Notes: a model not told the origin generated them from the sequence alone. Positions 41,494-51,538 are shown, numbered from the stretch's first letter. The stretch: DNA of 64,000 nucleotides from Deinococcus sp. AJ005 (GCF_009017495.1 NZ_CP044990.1:31001-95000); one strand, 5' to 3'. Translations and numbers: made by a program.

Positions 41494-42054
41494 ATGCCGT
41501 GTGCAGTACGTTGTGCAATAGGCGTCTAAAAAGTTGGCAGCTCTATGCGGCGTGCGGCCAAGCAACGCGTTCACGGCTATGGATAACTTTGCTTTGGTGA
41601 TTAAGCCGCTCAGCATCGATCGAACCAGCCGCACAAGCAGGGGGACGCGGTTGCTGAATAGCACCGCAGAAGCGGTAGAGCAGATGAGCTAGAGCTTTCA
41701 AGAACACGAGGAGGGCACTGGGAACGTGGTCTGGGGCCGTGCTGGGGCGTTAGTCAGGGTCACTTGGGATGTCAGCCTTACCGTGTCAACAGCCGGTGCC
41801 CATCCCCAGACGCACACCCATTCGACTCGCTATGTGGAATCACCAGAGGGGGCACAGGCTGGCCTAGACCCGACATGGACATTCCACTTTAGCCGTACAG
41901 AAATATGGTCCGTCCATCCGCTGGGGGTAGAAGCCGCGCGTGTATCACCGAAGGATCATTTAAGCGATAATGTTTATTCACATGAAAGACAAATGTTGGG
42001 CAGCGTTCTGGCAAACGGCGGACCATATCAAGAGTGCGGGGAAAAAGCCGTCAG
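41494..42054. other. 560-bp left end of the island, no supported gene
   Basis: Frames here lack start signals and family motifs. TGTGCAGT plus TGTGCAATAG at 41500-41521 recurs near the right end of the island (51833-51853). An AT-rich stretch with GATAATG near 41967 may be the -10 region of the cassette promoter. Confidence 0.45.
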
Positions 42055-45000
42055 ATGGATGAGGTGTTCGTAGCGTTGACCCGGGAACTGGCCGGATGGT
42101 TAGGACGTCAACTGCCAGCTCTTGGAGGCAATTGGTGGGCGGACGCCGTCATCTCCAAACTGAGTTTTCAGCAGCAGCGCTCCGTTGAGGACCGGGGCTG
42201 TAAAGCACTTGAACAGCTTGATCTAGCCGCTCTCCTGCGGATCCTGGATCTCAACTGGTTTGAACTTAAAGACGCAGTCCCCGGGGAAAGGGACGTCCGC
42301 ACATGGGTCAAGGAACTGCAGTCCGTGCGCAATCGGTGGGCGCACCGCTCGGCGGAGCGGATGCCAGCGAGTGAGGTCTACCGGGATGTGGATACAGTTG
42401 GCCGGGTCCTTGCCGTCCTCAATGCCGACAGTCCCGCTCTGGAACTTGTGGAACGCGTCCGCGCTGAGGCTCTCCTCGACCTGACTCCGTCGGCGCTGGT
42501 TGAGCAGCCTGTCCCGTCTCAGGGCCCAATGTCTCTGTTCTCTGCGGGTGAACTCGTTGCACTCAGAGCGCGGCCCGACGTGCGGGTCCCCATCCTGCGG
42601 GTCGTACAAGGCGCTCACGAACGGCGATACGAGGTCTTTCAAGACAATGCGGTGGTTTCGTATTACGAAAGTCAGTTGCAGGCAATCGGGCCTGCGCGAG
42701 CTGCCTACAACCTTCTGTCGGTGGCCGAGCTTCGGGGGCACCTGACATCCCTCAAGCTGCTCTCGCCATCCGTAGCAAGCTTACTTTCGCTGGGAACGGG
42801 CCGTGTGGACTTCGTGCCGTACCAGTACCGCCCGGTACTCAAGATGATCCGCGCTGATCGGCCCCGCCTGCTCGTGGCGGATGAGGTGGGCGTGGGGAAG
42901 ACCATTGAAGCAGCGCTGGTCCTCAAGGAGCTGCAGGCGCGGATGGACATCAGATCAGTCCTGGTAATCTGCCCCAAGCCGCTGGTGGCTGAACGAAAAT
43001 GGTTCACGGAACTCAAGCGATTCGACGAGCAGTTTGTCGCGCTGGACAGTCCAACGCTCCGGAACTGCTTGCAAGAAACTCACCTCGAAGGTGAGTGGCC
43101 ACAGTCACATAGCCGGGCCATCCTGCCTTTCTCTCTGTTCGACGCCGAGATGGTCCATGGCGGCACGTCTCGAAGGGGCGTTGCCCGGCAAGGTCTGCTG
43201 ACGCTGGATCCACCACCGAAGTTTGATCTCGTCATTGTCGACGAGGCCCACCACCTGCGCAATCCGGATACCTATCTGCATCAGGGTGTCCGCTTCCTGT
43301 GTGACCACGCCCAGGCCGTGCTATTGCTCACGGCAACGCCAGTGCAACTGGGCAGCGACGACCTCTTCACCCTGCTGAACGTTCTCAGGCCCGATCTTAT
43401 TATTGACCGGCCTAGCTTCCAGCAGATGGCCGAACCGAACCGCCACATTAATGCAGCAGTGCTCAGCCTCCGCACCGCCGCGCAGGACTGGCAGAGCGAC
43501 GGCCTAAAGGCCCTGGAAGAGGCCGCAATGACGGAATGGGGCCGCCTCTTTCTGCGGGAGTCGCCCGATTTCCAGTCGGTGTACGACCGACTGGGGGGCG
43601 ATCCCCTGGCTCATTCAGACCGGGTGTCGCTGATCGCAGACCTTGAGGCCCTCTACACGTTCAGTTCCCTGATCAATCGCACGCGCCGAAGGGACATTGG
43701 CGATTTCACCACACGCAAACCTGAAACCATGGAAGTGCCCTTTACGGAACAGCAGGCAACCTTTCACGACACCCTGCTTGATGTGGTGTCGCGCATCCTG
43801 ACTGGGATGCACGGTGATCAGAACGTGGACTTCATGATGTCGACGATCCGCCGGCAGGCGGCCAGCTCCCTCTATGGCCTCGCGCCTCTGCTCCGGGACA
43901 TGCTGAGCGGCAAAATGGGGCAGCTCGATGCGATGACCGGCGGACTTGATGACGTGTCGGAGATTCACTTCGTTGAGGCCATCCGTGCGGATGTCTCTAC
44001 GTTGCTGCAGCAGGCAGACATGCTGGATCCGCATGATCCCAAGGTAGACGCGTTTCTGGATATCTTGGTCCAGAAGTCGCAGCAGCCCAACGATAAGGCC
44101 CTGGTGTTCAGTACCTTCAGGCACACCCTGAGGTACCTGCAAGCGCATGTTGAGGCGGCTGGAATCCGGCTGGGGATGATCCACGGGGACGTACCCGACG
44201 AGGAGCGCCGGGAAATCCGCCGCCGCTTCGCGTTGGAGCGCCACCATGACGACGCCATCGACGTCCTGCTCTCCTCCGAGGTCGGTTGCGAGGGTCTGGA
44301 TTTTCAGTTCTGCGACATGATCATTAACTACGACCTGCCGTGGAATCCGATGAGGATTGAGCAGCGCATCGGCCGGATCGACCGCTACGGGCAGGCCAGC
44401 GACACGGTCACCATCGTCAACCTCATCACTCCAGGTACCGTGGACTCCGAGATTTACCACCGCTGCCTGTTCCGTATCGGCGTGTTCAACCAGGCCGTGG
44501 GAGGCAACGAGGAGATCCTGGGTGAAATTACCCGCGAGATTCGGCAGATCGCTGACAGCACGAAGCTGACGCCCGAGGAGCGCAACCGCCGCCTGCAGCA
44601 GCTGGCGGACAACAGCATCCGTCAGGTTCAGGAGGAGCAGGCTCTTGAGGCTGGGCAAGCTGAGCTGTTCGGCCTGAGCGTCCCGAAGCAGGCCTGGCGG
44701 GAAGAATTGAAAGCGGCGCAGTCGTTCTGGCTTTCCGCAGCGTCCCTCCAGAACGCGGTCAACAGCTACCTGGCCAGTCGCCTGGAGCGCGAGAAGGATA
44801 CCCTCACCGGTGACCGGGCGGTGAAGAACCTGCGGCTCAGTCAGGAAGCGCGGGATCTGCTACTCGACGATTTCCTGAAACTGCCCCGTACCCAGGACCC
44901 CGTGTCTCGGACGTGGGAAAAATGGCTCAAGGGGAACGCACCGAACCTTCAGGTGACCTTTGAGCAGGAAGCGGCGAAAGATCAGCCGGGCGTGATGCAT

Positions 45001-45582
45001 CTGACCGCCACGCACCCGCTGATCCGTCAGGCGGCCCGCCACCTCGAACTGCGGGAACCCCGGGATGTCAGCCTCCAGGCCGTCGGCCATGATCTTCCCG
45101 CCGGAACTTATCCGTTCGCGGTGTACCGCTGGGTGAAGTACGGCGTGCGTGGCGATGAGGACTTGGTCGCGGTGGCCATGGATGGACGGGTCGAGTCGGC
45201 CGTGATGGACGTCTTACAACATGGAGAAATGGGGACAGCGCCGCCTATGGATGAGGCCGGGAAGGAGCACTTGGAAGCGCGGCACCACGAGTTGTGGGCT
45301 GAGGCACAGGCCGCACACTGTGCACACAACAGGCAACTGGTGGATTTCCGCCTGCAAAGTCTCACCGTGAGTCACCGGGCCCGGATGCAGAGCATTCAGG
45401 ATCAGCTGCACCGGGCGACCAACAACAAGATTCGTCTGATGAAAGAGAGCGAACTCGGCCGGGCAGATGCCGATTTTCAGCGTCGCTCCGCTGAGCTTGA
45501 ACAGGCGGCCCGGAGTGGCGACGTTCTCGCGGCTCCAGTGCTCTTCGGCACCATTGAGATCACCCCTGGAGGTCAGCAGTGA
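42055..45582 (+). CDS. HEPN (Swt1-like) and SNF2/RapA-type helicase fusion
   Basis: Residues ~5-115 look like a Swt1-family HEPN domain (LDLAALLRILDLNWFEL, VRTWVKELQSVRNRWAH), with the RX4H motif of HEPN ribonucleases at about R92-H97. A full superfamily 2 helicase follows: Walker A ADEVGVGKTIEAALV (~279), DEAHH (~395), TATPVQLGSDDLF (~425), and the C-terminal lobe with VFSTFRHTL, SSEVGCEGLDFQ and QRIGRIDRYGQ (~680-790). The last ~350 residues are helical. It resembles RapA-like helicases of defence loci and would translocate on DNA by ATP hydrolysis. The start is uncertain (GTG 42034 is in frame). It overlaps the next gene by four bases. Confidence 0.88.
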   Translation: MDEVFVALTRELAGWLGRQLPALGGNWWADAVISKLSFQQQRSVEDRGCKALEQLDLAALLRILDLNWFELKDAVPGERDVRTWVKELQSVRNRWAHRSAERMPASEVYRDVDTVGRVLAVLNADSPALELVERVRAEALLDLTPSALVEQPVPSQGPMSLFSAGELVALRARPDVRVPILRVVQGAHERRYEVFQDNAVVSYYESQLQAIGPARAAYNLLSVAELRGHLTSLKLLSPSVASLLSLGTGRVDFVPYQYRPVLKMIRADRPRLLVADEVGVGKTIEAALVLKELQARMDIRSVLVICPKPLVAERKWFTELKRFDEQFVALDSPTLRNCLQETHLEGEWPQSHSRAILPFSLFDAEMVHGGTSRRGVARQGLLTLDPPPKFDLVIVDEAHHLRNPDTYLHQGVRFLCDHAQAVLLLTATPVQLGSDDLFTLLNVLRPDLIIDRPSFQQMAEPNRHINAAVLSLRTAAQDWQSDGLKALEEAAMTEWGRLFLRESPDFQSVYDRLGGDPLAHSDRVSLIADLEALYTFSSLINRTRRRDIGDFTTRKPETMEVPFTEQQATFHDTLLDVVSRILTGMHGDQNVDFMMSTIRRQAASSLYGLAPLLRDMLSGKMGQLDAMTGGLDDVSEIHFVEAIRADVSTLLQQADMLDPHDPKVDAFLDILVQKSQQPNDKALVFSTFRHTLRYLQAHVEAAGIRLGMIHGDVPDEERREIRRRFALERHHDDAIDVLLSSEVGCEGLDFQFCDMIINYDLPWNPMRIEQRIGRIDRYGQASDTVTIVNLITPGTVDSEIYHRCLFRIGVFNQAVGGNEEILGEITREIRQIADSTKLTPEERNRRLQQLADNSIRQVQEEQALEAGQAELFGLSVPKQAWREELKAAQSFWLSAASLQNAVNSYLASRLEREKDTLTGDRAVKNLRLSQEARDLLLDDFLKLPRTQDPVSRTWEKWLKGNAPNLQVTFEQEAAKDQPGVMHLTATHPLIRQAARHLELREPRDVSLQAVGHDLPAGTYPFAVYRWVKYGVRGDEDLVAVAMDGRVESAVMDVLQHGEMGTAPPMDEAGKEHLEARHHELWAEAQAAHCAHNRQLVDFRLQSLTVSHRARMQSIQDQLHRATNNKIRLMKESELGRADADFQRRSAELEQAARSGDVLAAPVLFGTIEITPGGQQ

Positions 45583-48500
45583 GCGTGCTACAAGATATCA
45601 AGCGGCGCCGCCGCAACCTGGCACAGACCCTCAAGGAACACCAGGGCATCCGGACCCTCGTCGAGCAGCTGTACCCGGACCGCGCCCATTTCATCTATGA
45701 ACTGCTCCAGAATGCCGAGGACGCTGGGGCCACCCAGGCCACCTTCCGGCTGCTCCACACGTCCCTGGTGTTCGAGCATGACGGCCGGGCGTTTGAGCCG
45801 GCAGACATTGAGGCCATCACTGACATTGGAAGCAGCAGTAAGCAGGACGATCAGCAGACCATCGGTCGGTTCGGGATCGGATTCAAGGCAGTGTTCGCCT
45901 ACACCAACACGCCCCGGATCTATTCCCCCACATATTCCTTCCGGATCGATGACCTCGTCCTGCCATCCCCACTGACGGCAAATTCTAAACTTGGACCGGT
46001 AACGCGGTTCGAGTTCCCTTTTGACAACCCGAAAAAGCCTGCTGCGGTCGCCTTCCAAGAAATCCAGCAGGGGCTGGAAGCGCTCCAAGTATCAACGCTG
46101 CTTTTCCTGAACACCCTGGCATCCATCTGTTGGGAGATCGAGGGGGGGGCAGAAGGTGCCGTTCACCGCGTTGTGCACGCTGATCACCATCTCGAACTGA
46201 TCACCAATCCGGACAGTGACGATGCCTGGAGCGACCATTACGTGATGTTCAGCGCCCCAGTACCTGGTTTGCCGCGGCACCGCGCCGCTATCGCCTTTGA
46301 GTTGGACTACCTGCCTGGAGTAGAAGAGTATGACCACCGGAAACCTCTTGCCAAGCAGATGAAGGTGGTCGATGCAAATCCTGGGCAGGTGTTTGTGTTC
46401 TTTCCGGCGGAGAAGGAAACGTCTGGACTGCGGTTTCATCTTCACGCTCCGTTCGTGCCAGAGGTCAGCCGCGCGAGCATTAAAGATACGACTGCCAACG
46501 CCCCCCTCTTTAACCAGTTGGCGGACGTCACAGCAGCAGCGTTGCAACGGCTGAAGAAACTGAAACTGCTGACGCCGGAACTCCTCAGCGTCCTGCCGAA
46601 CAATGACGACCCCTTGCCGTTACGGTACAGGCCGATCCGCGCCGCCGTCCTGCTGGCGATGCGTCAAAAGGATCTGACGCCAACATTTACCGGCGGACAT
46701 GCGCCAGCAGAGGTACTTTTGCAGGCCCGGGTGCAGGTCAAGGAGCTGATTGAACCGCGCGATCTTCATGTCCTTCTCCAGACCATAGATCCGCTCGAGT
46801 GGGCGGCGAACGTCAACCAGAAGAACGGCCGAATCGATAAGTTCTACAGCAGCCTGGGCGTGGAGGAGTGGGATGTCGAGGCGCTGGTTGACACTTTGAA
46901 GGAACACCTCTCGGAAGCAACTGCTGCCCCCGGTCAAACGTATACATACCTTAAGCAACCGACGCCGGAAGTGCTCACCTGGTTGCAGGGTAAATCCGTC
47001 GACTGGATGCGGGAGTTGTACGCGACCCTCGAACGCCATTACCTGGGTGGCTGGCAACGCGCGCAGAAAGTGGAAGGCTTGGCCACTCTGAAAATTGTCC
47101 GGTTGGCTGATGGCATGTTGACCCGTCCTTCCGAGGCTTATTTTGCCAATGCTCAGCTGGGTTCTGCTGGCGTGCCTACCGTAGACACTGCCACTTTCAC
47201 TCGCGGCAAGAAAAACGACCTACATCCTGAGGCGCGCCAGTTCCTCGTTGCGATCGGTGTGCGGGAACTTGACGCCGTGTCCCAGATGGACCGCTACCTC
47301 CGGCAAAATTACGGAGAATTCAGCCGGAACCAAAAATTTGAAGATATGGAGCTTTTCCTCAGGTTTGCAGAGGAACATCCCCATGAGCTGGACATCTTTC
47401 GTGGGGCAACGATCTTCAAAGTGAAATCCAAGGGTGGTCCGGGAGTGTGGGCGAGCGCAGAGACAATCTTGTTCTCCCAACCCTACGCTCCTACCGGTCT
47501 TGATCAGTTTTACCGTCAGGAGCTGCAAGACGCGAAATGGCACTGCCTGACAGACGATTATCAGACACTTGATAAACGGCTGCCGGCTTTCCTGAAATTC
47601 TGCGAGCGGGTGGGTGTTAAGAGCAGTCTGGAGATATCAAGGGTTGGCTGTTATGGCAATACGCAGTATGCGTTTCTGGTGGTAAAAGCTCCGGGTAATT
47701 GGTCGGACAACAAGGGCATCAACATCGATTTTACGATTCCCGGCCTACAGGAAGCTTTGCAGCGACCATCGCTCGACACTTCTCGTTTGATCTGGACCTC
47801 ATTGCTCACCGCCAAAGATCCAAACTTCACAGAAGCGATGTACCGCTCTAACAGTGCCCATGATATTCGGCGTGCGCCGTCGAAATTAATCGAACAGCTA
47901 AAAAAAGCCAAATGGGTTCCACAAGGGGACCGGTTTGTTCAGCCAGCCCAGGCTCTCGTCAGCAAGCTGCCTAAAGGGTTCTACTTCGATCCAGCTGCGG
48001 CATGGATCAAGGCCATCGATTTCGGTTCGGAGACCCGCCGACAAGAGGAGATGGGAAAGGACAGGCAGCAGTCTGCCAAGCTGCTCGGATTTCCGGATGA
48101 CGAAAAAACGTTGGAGATGCTCCGTGAACTCGCGAAGCTTCCAAAAGAAGAACTGGGCAACCTGGCGGCCAAAGCGAGAGCATCGAAAGCCGGTGAATTT
48201 CCGGAGCGCACGTCAAGCAATCCGGAACGAAGGACAAAACATGTCGGCGCCGCAGCCGCCCAAGCTCCACAACGGCAGAGCGAGACGCGCGAGAGATCGG
48301 TTTCTGTCAACTATTCGGAAGTAAAAACAGAGGCCAGGCAGTACTTAAGCGATCAATACACCTTGGATGGAGATTTATACTGCCAGATTTGTCAGAAGCC
48401 CATGCCGTTTCGGCTCGACAACGGTCAACCATACTTTGAGGCAGTCGAACTTGTCCCCGATTTAACGACAATGCACCCTCCGAACTATCTTGCCCTCTGT

Positions 48501-48698
48501 CCCAATCACGCAGCCATGTTTGAACGCGCAAACAAGTCAAAGTCTGCGCTGCGGTTCCTGATCAAGCAGGCCCATGGCGTCAATATTGACGTCATGCTGG
48601 CTGGCCAGGAGCGCAAGGTGAGGTTCACGAAAATGCATTTGGAAGATCTGCGAATCGTTCTTGATCAACTCTCCAAATCATCGGCACAGAGCGCCTGA
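45579..48698 (+). CDS. Sacsin-like (Hsp90-type) ATPase with C-terminal zinc motif
   Basis: The N-terminus is a GHKL/sacsin-type ATPase: IYELLQNAEDAG (N45 binds Mg-ATP in this family), then DIGSSSK and IGRFGIGFKAVF (about 96-105). About 700 residues of mixed sequence follow, then a charged linker (~860-920). The C-terminal domain has C935-x2-C938 (LYCQICQKPMPF) and C974-x2-H977 (ALCPNHAAMF), a treble-clef/HNH-like metal site, though the HNH histidines are not clear. GTG 45579 has GGAGGT and overlaps the helicase stop, so the two are co-translated. Sacsin-like ATPases recur in bacterial defence loci. Confidence 0.85.
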   Translation: MSVLQDIKRRRRNLAQTLKEHQGIRTLVEQLYPDRAHFIYELLQNAEDAGATQATFRLLHTSLVFEHDGRAFEPADIEAITDIGSSSKQDDQQTIGRFGIGFKAVFAYTNTPRIYSPTYSFRIDDLVLPSPLTANSKLGPVTRFEFPFDNPKKPAAVAFQEIQQGLEALQVSTLLFLNTLASICWEIEGGAEGAVHRVVHADHHLELITNPDSDDAWSDHYVMFSAPVPGLPRHRAAIAFELDYLPGVEEYDHRKPLAKQMKVVDANPGQVFVFFPAEKETSGLRFHLHAPFVPEVSRASIKDTTANAPLFNQLADVTAAALQRLKKLKLLTPELLSVLPNNDDPLPLRYRPIRAAVLLAMRQKDLTPTFTGGHAPAEVLLQARVQVKELIEPRDLHVLLQTIDPLEWAANVNQKNGRIDKFYSSLGVEEWDVEALVDTLKEHLSEATAAPGQTYTYLKQPTPEVLTWLQGKSVDWMRELYATLERHYLGGWQRAQKVEGLATLKIVRLADGMLTRPSEAYFANAQLGSAGVPTVDTATFTRGKKNDLHPEARQFLVAIGVRELDAVSQMDRYLRQNYGEFSRNQKFEDMELFLRFAEEHPHELDIFRGATIFKVKSKGGPGVWASAETILFSQPYAPTGLDQFYRQELQDAKWHCLTDDYQTLDKRLPAFLKFCERVGVKSSLEISRVGCYGNTQYAFLVVKAPGNWSDNKGINIDFTIPGLQEALQRPSLDTSRLIWTSLLTAKDPNFTEAMYRSNSAHDIRRAPSKLIEQLKKAKWVPQGDRFVQPAQALVSKLPKGFYFDPAAAWIKAIDFGSETRRQEEMGKDRQQSAKLLGFPDDEKTLEMLRELAKLPKEELGNLAAKARASKAGEFPERTSSNPERRTKHVGAAAAQAPQRQSETRERSVSVNYSEVKTEARQYLSDQYTLDGDLYCQICQKPMPFRLDNGQPYFEAVELVPDLTTMHPPNYLALCPNHAAMFERANKSKSALRFLIKQAHGVNIDVMLAGQERKVRFTKMHLEDLRIVLDQLSKSSAQSA

Positions 48699-48713
48699 GA
48701 GGAAAACACATTT

Positions 48714-49862
48714 ATGGAAACCCAGATTTACAACACGGGTGAACTGAGATCCACGTTTCCCTTCCGCATCGACCCTAAGCGCGATGCTGAGATTCTCGGA
48801 TACCTGCTCCAAGATCCAGATATTCACCTTCAGTCCTCTTTCCAGCAAGTAAGGCAACACGAATATCAGGGAGAGGTACTGGTCGGTGCCGAATCCGTGG
48901 AACTCACATTCCACCATAAAGGCGCAACAAATGGGTCTCGGCTATCTGCCTTGCGGTGCAGTGCAGGAGTGAGCGTGGCGGCGATCCGTCTCCTCCGACA
49001 GGTTGTTTTTCAAAACGCTCGTCAGAACACCTTAGGTATACAAGTCGACCGACCTACGTTCAGGGCGCAGCCAGAGCAGCTCCAGGTGCGCATTCATACC
49101 CATGATTCTGGCAAACGGGAGGCAAAGTCGTCGTCCAGCATTCCATATCAAGAATCTGTTGGGCATGCGGGAGAACGCCACTTCATGGAATACCTCGAAC
49201 GGTATTACCCTCGGGAGAAAATTGAGTGGCCCAATGCAACCGAGGAGGAGGGTTTGCCATACGACATTCTCTTGGATGGCCGATTGGCATTCGATGTTAA
49301 GGCCACACGCATCGAGCGGAGCCACGTCGTTCTATCAGAGCCGGAAAGAGAGTTTCGCCGAGCGATAGGCCGTCACCATGCGATAGCTGTGGTGACCCTT
49401 AGAGATGACATGGCTGCCCCTCCGCTGGCGATTGATCTATATACGGGCGTCCCCTTGGTGCGCATTGACCTCGACGGCGTCCAGCAGTTACTGGCGGATC
49501 TCCCCGCCCTCCAGTATGCCAGGCCAAAGAATTCCATTCCAGTCACTGCTGCCGAGTCAGCGCCAGCTTATTTCATACCCGGTCGTTATGTTTCCATATC
49601 TGCAACGCTCGATCTCAAGCCGGATGGCCGGTTCACAGCAACAGGTAATGAGGCTTCGGCTGGAGTGTATGAAATCGCTGGACACTTTATCGTTTTACGC
49701 TCCGCCGAAAGTCAGGTAATGCCAATACTGGGTAAATTACACATCGTGACAGATGGTGGGAGTCGTCAGCTCCTCGCCACAGATGGTGTCATGTACTTAC
49801 TCCGTCTAGGGCCTGATGCTGATCACGGAAAGCTCGTCTGGGACGGCAAAAAGACGAACTGA
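48714..49862 (+). CDS. DUF3883-like (PD-(D/E)XK-type) protein
   Basis: The central part matches the DUF3883/NOV-type pattern: GHAGERHFMEYLERYYP (E154), GLPYDILLDGRLAFDVKAT and LSEPEREFRRAIGRHHAIAVV. D184 and D194-x-K196 give a PD-(D/E)XK arrangement of possible nuclease residues. The flanking ~140 N-terminal and ~150 C-terminal residues are unassigned. It starts 15 bases after the ATPase gene with GAGAGGA upstream, so it belongs to the same operon. Its composition is AT-richer than the helicase gene. It may be the effector or a DNA-recognition subunit; nuclease activity is inferred. Confidence 0.78.
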   Translation: METQIYNTGELRSTFPFRIDPKRDAEILGYLLQDPDIHLQSSFQQVRQHEYQGEVLVGAESVELTFHHKGATNGSRLSALRCSAGVSVAAIRLLRQVVFQNARQNTLGIQVDRPTFRAQPEQLQVRIHTHDSGKREAKSSSSIPYQESVGHAGERHFMEYLERYYPREKIEWPNATEEEGLPYDILLDGRLAFDVKATRIERSHVVLSEPEREFRRAIGRHHAIAVVTLRDDMAAPPLAIDLYTGVPLVRIDLDGVQQLLADLPALQYARPKNSIPVTAAESAPAYFIPGRYVSISATLDLKPDGRFTATGNEASAGVYEIAGHFIVLRSAESQVMPILGKLHIVTDGGSRQLLATDGVMYLLRLGPDADHGKLVWDGKKTN

Positions 49863-50183
49863 TTCGCTCCTCGACCTGAACAAACCATGTTTTCTGCTCG
49901 GTTTTGGATCATCTCTTGCGCTCTAGGTGCAGCACACCGAAAAGACAGCTTCTGGGCGCTGAACCCTATAGGCTAAGCAAAATGGCAGTGTCGATTTCCA
50001 ATGCACGCAAAACACTCTCCCAGACGGCGTGGATGCTGGCTCGCTTAAGCCCTAAACGGGGCAGGTAAGACGGCGCTGAATCTGGAGAAGCGGTTCTAGA
50101 GCATTTGTCAAAAGGGTTGTTCACTTTTGACCGAACGGAGTGAGTGGATTTCATTGAATATTTGGGAGAATGGAAGCATCAGG
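49863..50183. other. 320-bp gap after the cassette
   Basis: No gene, terminator or clear repeat is seen. The sequence is probably debris of earlier insertions next to the IS element. Confidence 0.4.
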
Positions 50184-50232
50184 TGAGGTTCCCCCCTCCG
50201 TCGGTCCAGTCCAATTGCACTTGAATCGTACC

Positions 50233-51094
50233 TCAGCCCGCCTGATACAGGCGGGCGAACGTCTGAGGTGAGAGATTGTCCAGGGAGCTGTGCGGACGAA
50301 CCTGGTTGTAATCCTGATGCCAGGCCGACACGATTAGGCGAGCCTGGGGCAGCGTCTGAAACCAGTGGAGATTCAGGCACTCGTCCCGGACACGGCCGTT
50401 GAAACTCTCGATGTAGGCGTTCTCCACGGGCTTCCCTGGATGGTTGAAGTGCTGGATGATTCCGTGCTCATGGCTCCACTGATCCAGCGCTTTACTGATG
50501 AATTCCGGGCCATTGTCCGTCACGATCATGGCTGGTTGAGCGCGCTCAACCAGCACTGCGGAGAGGAGTCGGGCCACATCCGCGCCCGTGATCGAGGTCC
50601 CGACATGCATGATCAAACATTCCCGCGTGAAGTCATCAACCACGTTCAGCACGCGAAACCGTTGACCTGAGGCCAGTTGGTCCGACATGAAATCCATGCT
50701 CCAGCGTTGATTCGGCGCGGACACTGGCGGTTTGTTGCCCCGTTCTCCTGCCACCAATTTCTTGCGCGTCTTGCGCCGAACGGCCAGTCCTTCCGCACGG
50801 TAAATCCGGTACACCCGTTTGTGATTGACCTTCAATCCTTCGCGTTTTAGCAAGACGTGGAGCCGCCGATATCCAAAACGAGGCCGTTCCAGCGCCAGGA
50901 AACGCAACCGAGCTTTCAAGACCTGGTCTTTTTCCTCTCCAGGGCTGTTGTGTCGTTGTGTCGACCGCCAGAAGCCCAACTGGTGACACGCCCGCCGTTC
51001 GGTGACCCCGAAGCGCAGCCGTACAAATCCCACCATTTCCCGCTTCAACGGCGTCTGGGACTGTGGCGTCGCGCCCGGGTCTACCACTTTTTTG
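50233..51094 (-). CDS. IS3-family transposase OrfB (expressed by -1 frameshift)
   Basis: It carries the rve integrase core: first Asp in QRWSMDFMSD, second Asp in IVTDNGPEF and Glu in NAYIESFNGRVRDE, all intact. An HTH-like N-terminal part (PRFGYRRLHVLLKREGLKVNHKRVYRIYR) precedes it. The frame enters from orfA by a -1 slip on AAAAAAG (51093-51087), giving AKKVVDPGAT. The frame is intact, so the element may be active. Confidence 0.87.
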
Positions 51095-51347
51095 CCACCA
51101 CCTCTTTCAGCACTTGGTTGTCCAGCGACAGATCTGCCACCAGTTTCTTGAGGCGGCGATTTTCTTCCTCCAGCAGACGAAACCGTCTGGTTTCGTTCTT
51201 CGTCATCCCGCCATACTTTGCCTTCCAGCGGTGGATGGTGCTGACCGCGATGCCGTGAAGTCGCGTCATCTCGGCTAGGGACTGGCCTGCGTCGACCTGT
51301 TCGAGAATGCTCAGAATCTGCTGCTCGGTGTACCGTTTTCCTTTCAT
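51081..51347 (-). CDS. IS3-family transposase OrfA (HTH)
   Basis: ATG 51347 has GGAGG upstream. The 88-residue protein has an HTH_Tnp_1 pattern (YTEQQILSILEQVDAGQSLAEMTRLHGIAVSTIHRWKAKYGGM) and a leucine-zipper tail (FRLLEEENRRLKKLVADLSLDNQVLKEVV). It ends just past the frameshift site that makes the OrfAB transposase. Confidence 0.88.
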   Translation of the reverse strand: MKGKRYTEQQILSILEQVDAGQSLAEMTRLHGIAVSTIHRWKAKYGGMTKNETRRFRLLEEENRRLKKLVADLSLDNQVLKEVVAKKW

Positions 51348-51538
51348 CGCGCCTCCGGGTTGCCCATCTTGTCGCAATCGGAGTGGACCGAGAAACAGGG
51401 GTCACGTCAATTGCTGACTACCCCTAAAAACTCATCGCCTGGAACGGCAAGTCAGCCCCTGCAGGGTATTTTCCTCCTAGAGTAGTCTCTAATGGGGTCA
51501 AGCTCTGGGTCTTATGAACCCAAAATGGGGCAGGCACA

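Larger units (their letters stand above)
50184..51404 (-). mobile_element. IS3-family insertion sequence
   Basis: The ~1.22-kb element has overlapping orfA and orfB on the minus strand and imperfect terminal inverted repeats that begin TGA and share CGGTCCA-TCC (50184-50212 and 51380-51404). Size, gene order, slippery heptamer and DDE transposase fit IS3. I do not see a clear target-site duplication, so the boundaries may be off by a few bases. Confidence 0.8.

Noticed and set aside
41726..42073. Possible small gene at the left end of the island
   Set aside because: It has no start signal, no family pattern and overlaps the helicase start; I treat the region as noncoding.
42055..49862. Type I restriction-modification, DISARM or BREX locus
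   Set aside because: There is no methyltransferase, specificity subunit, PglZ, DUF1998 or phospholipase-D gene in the island.
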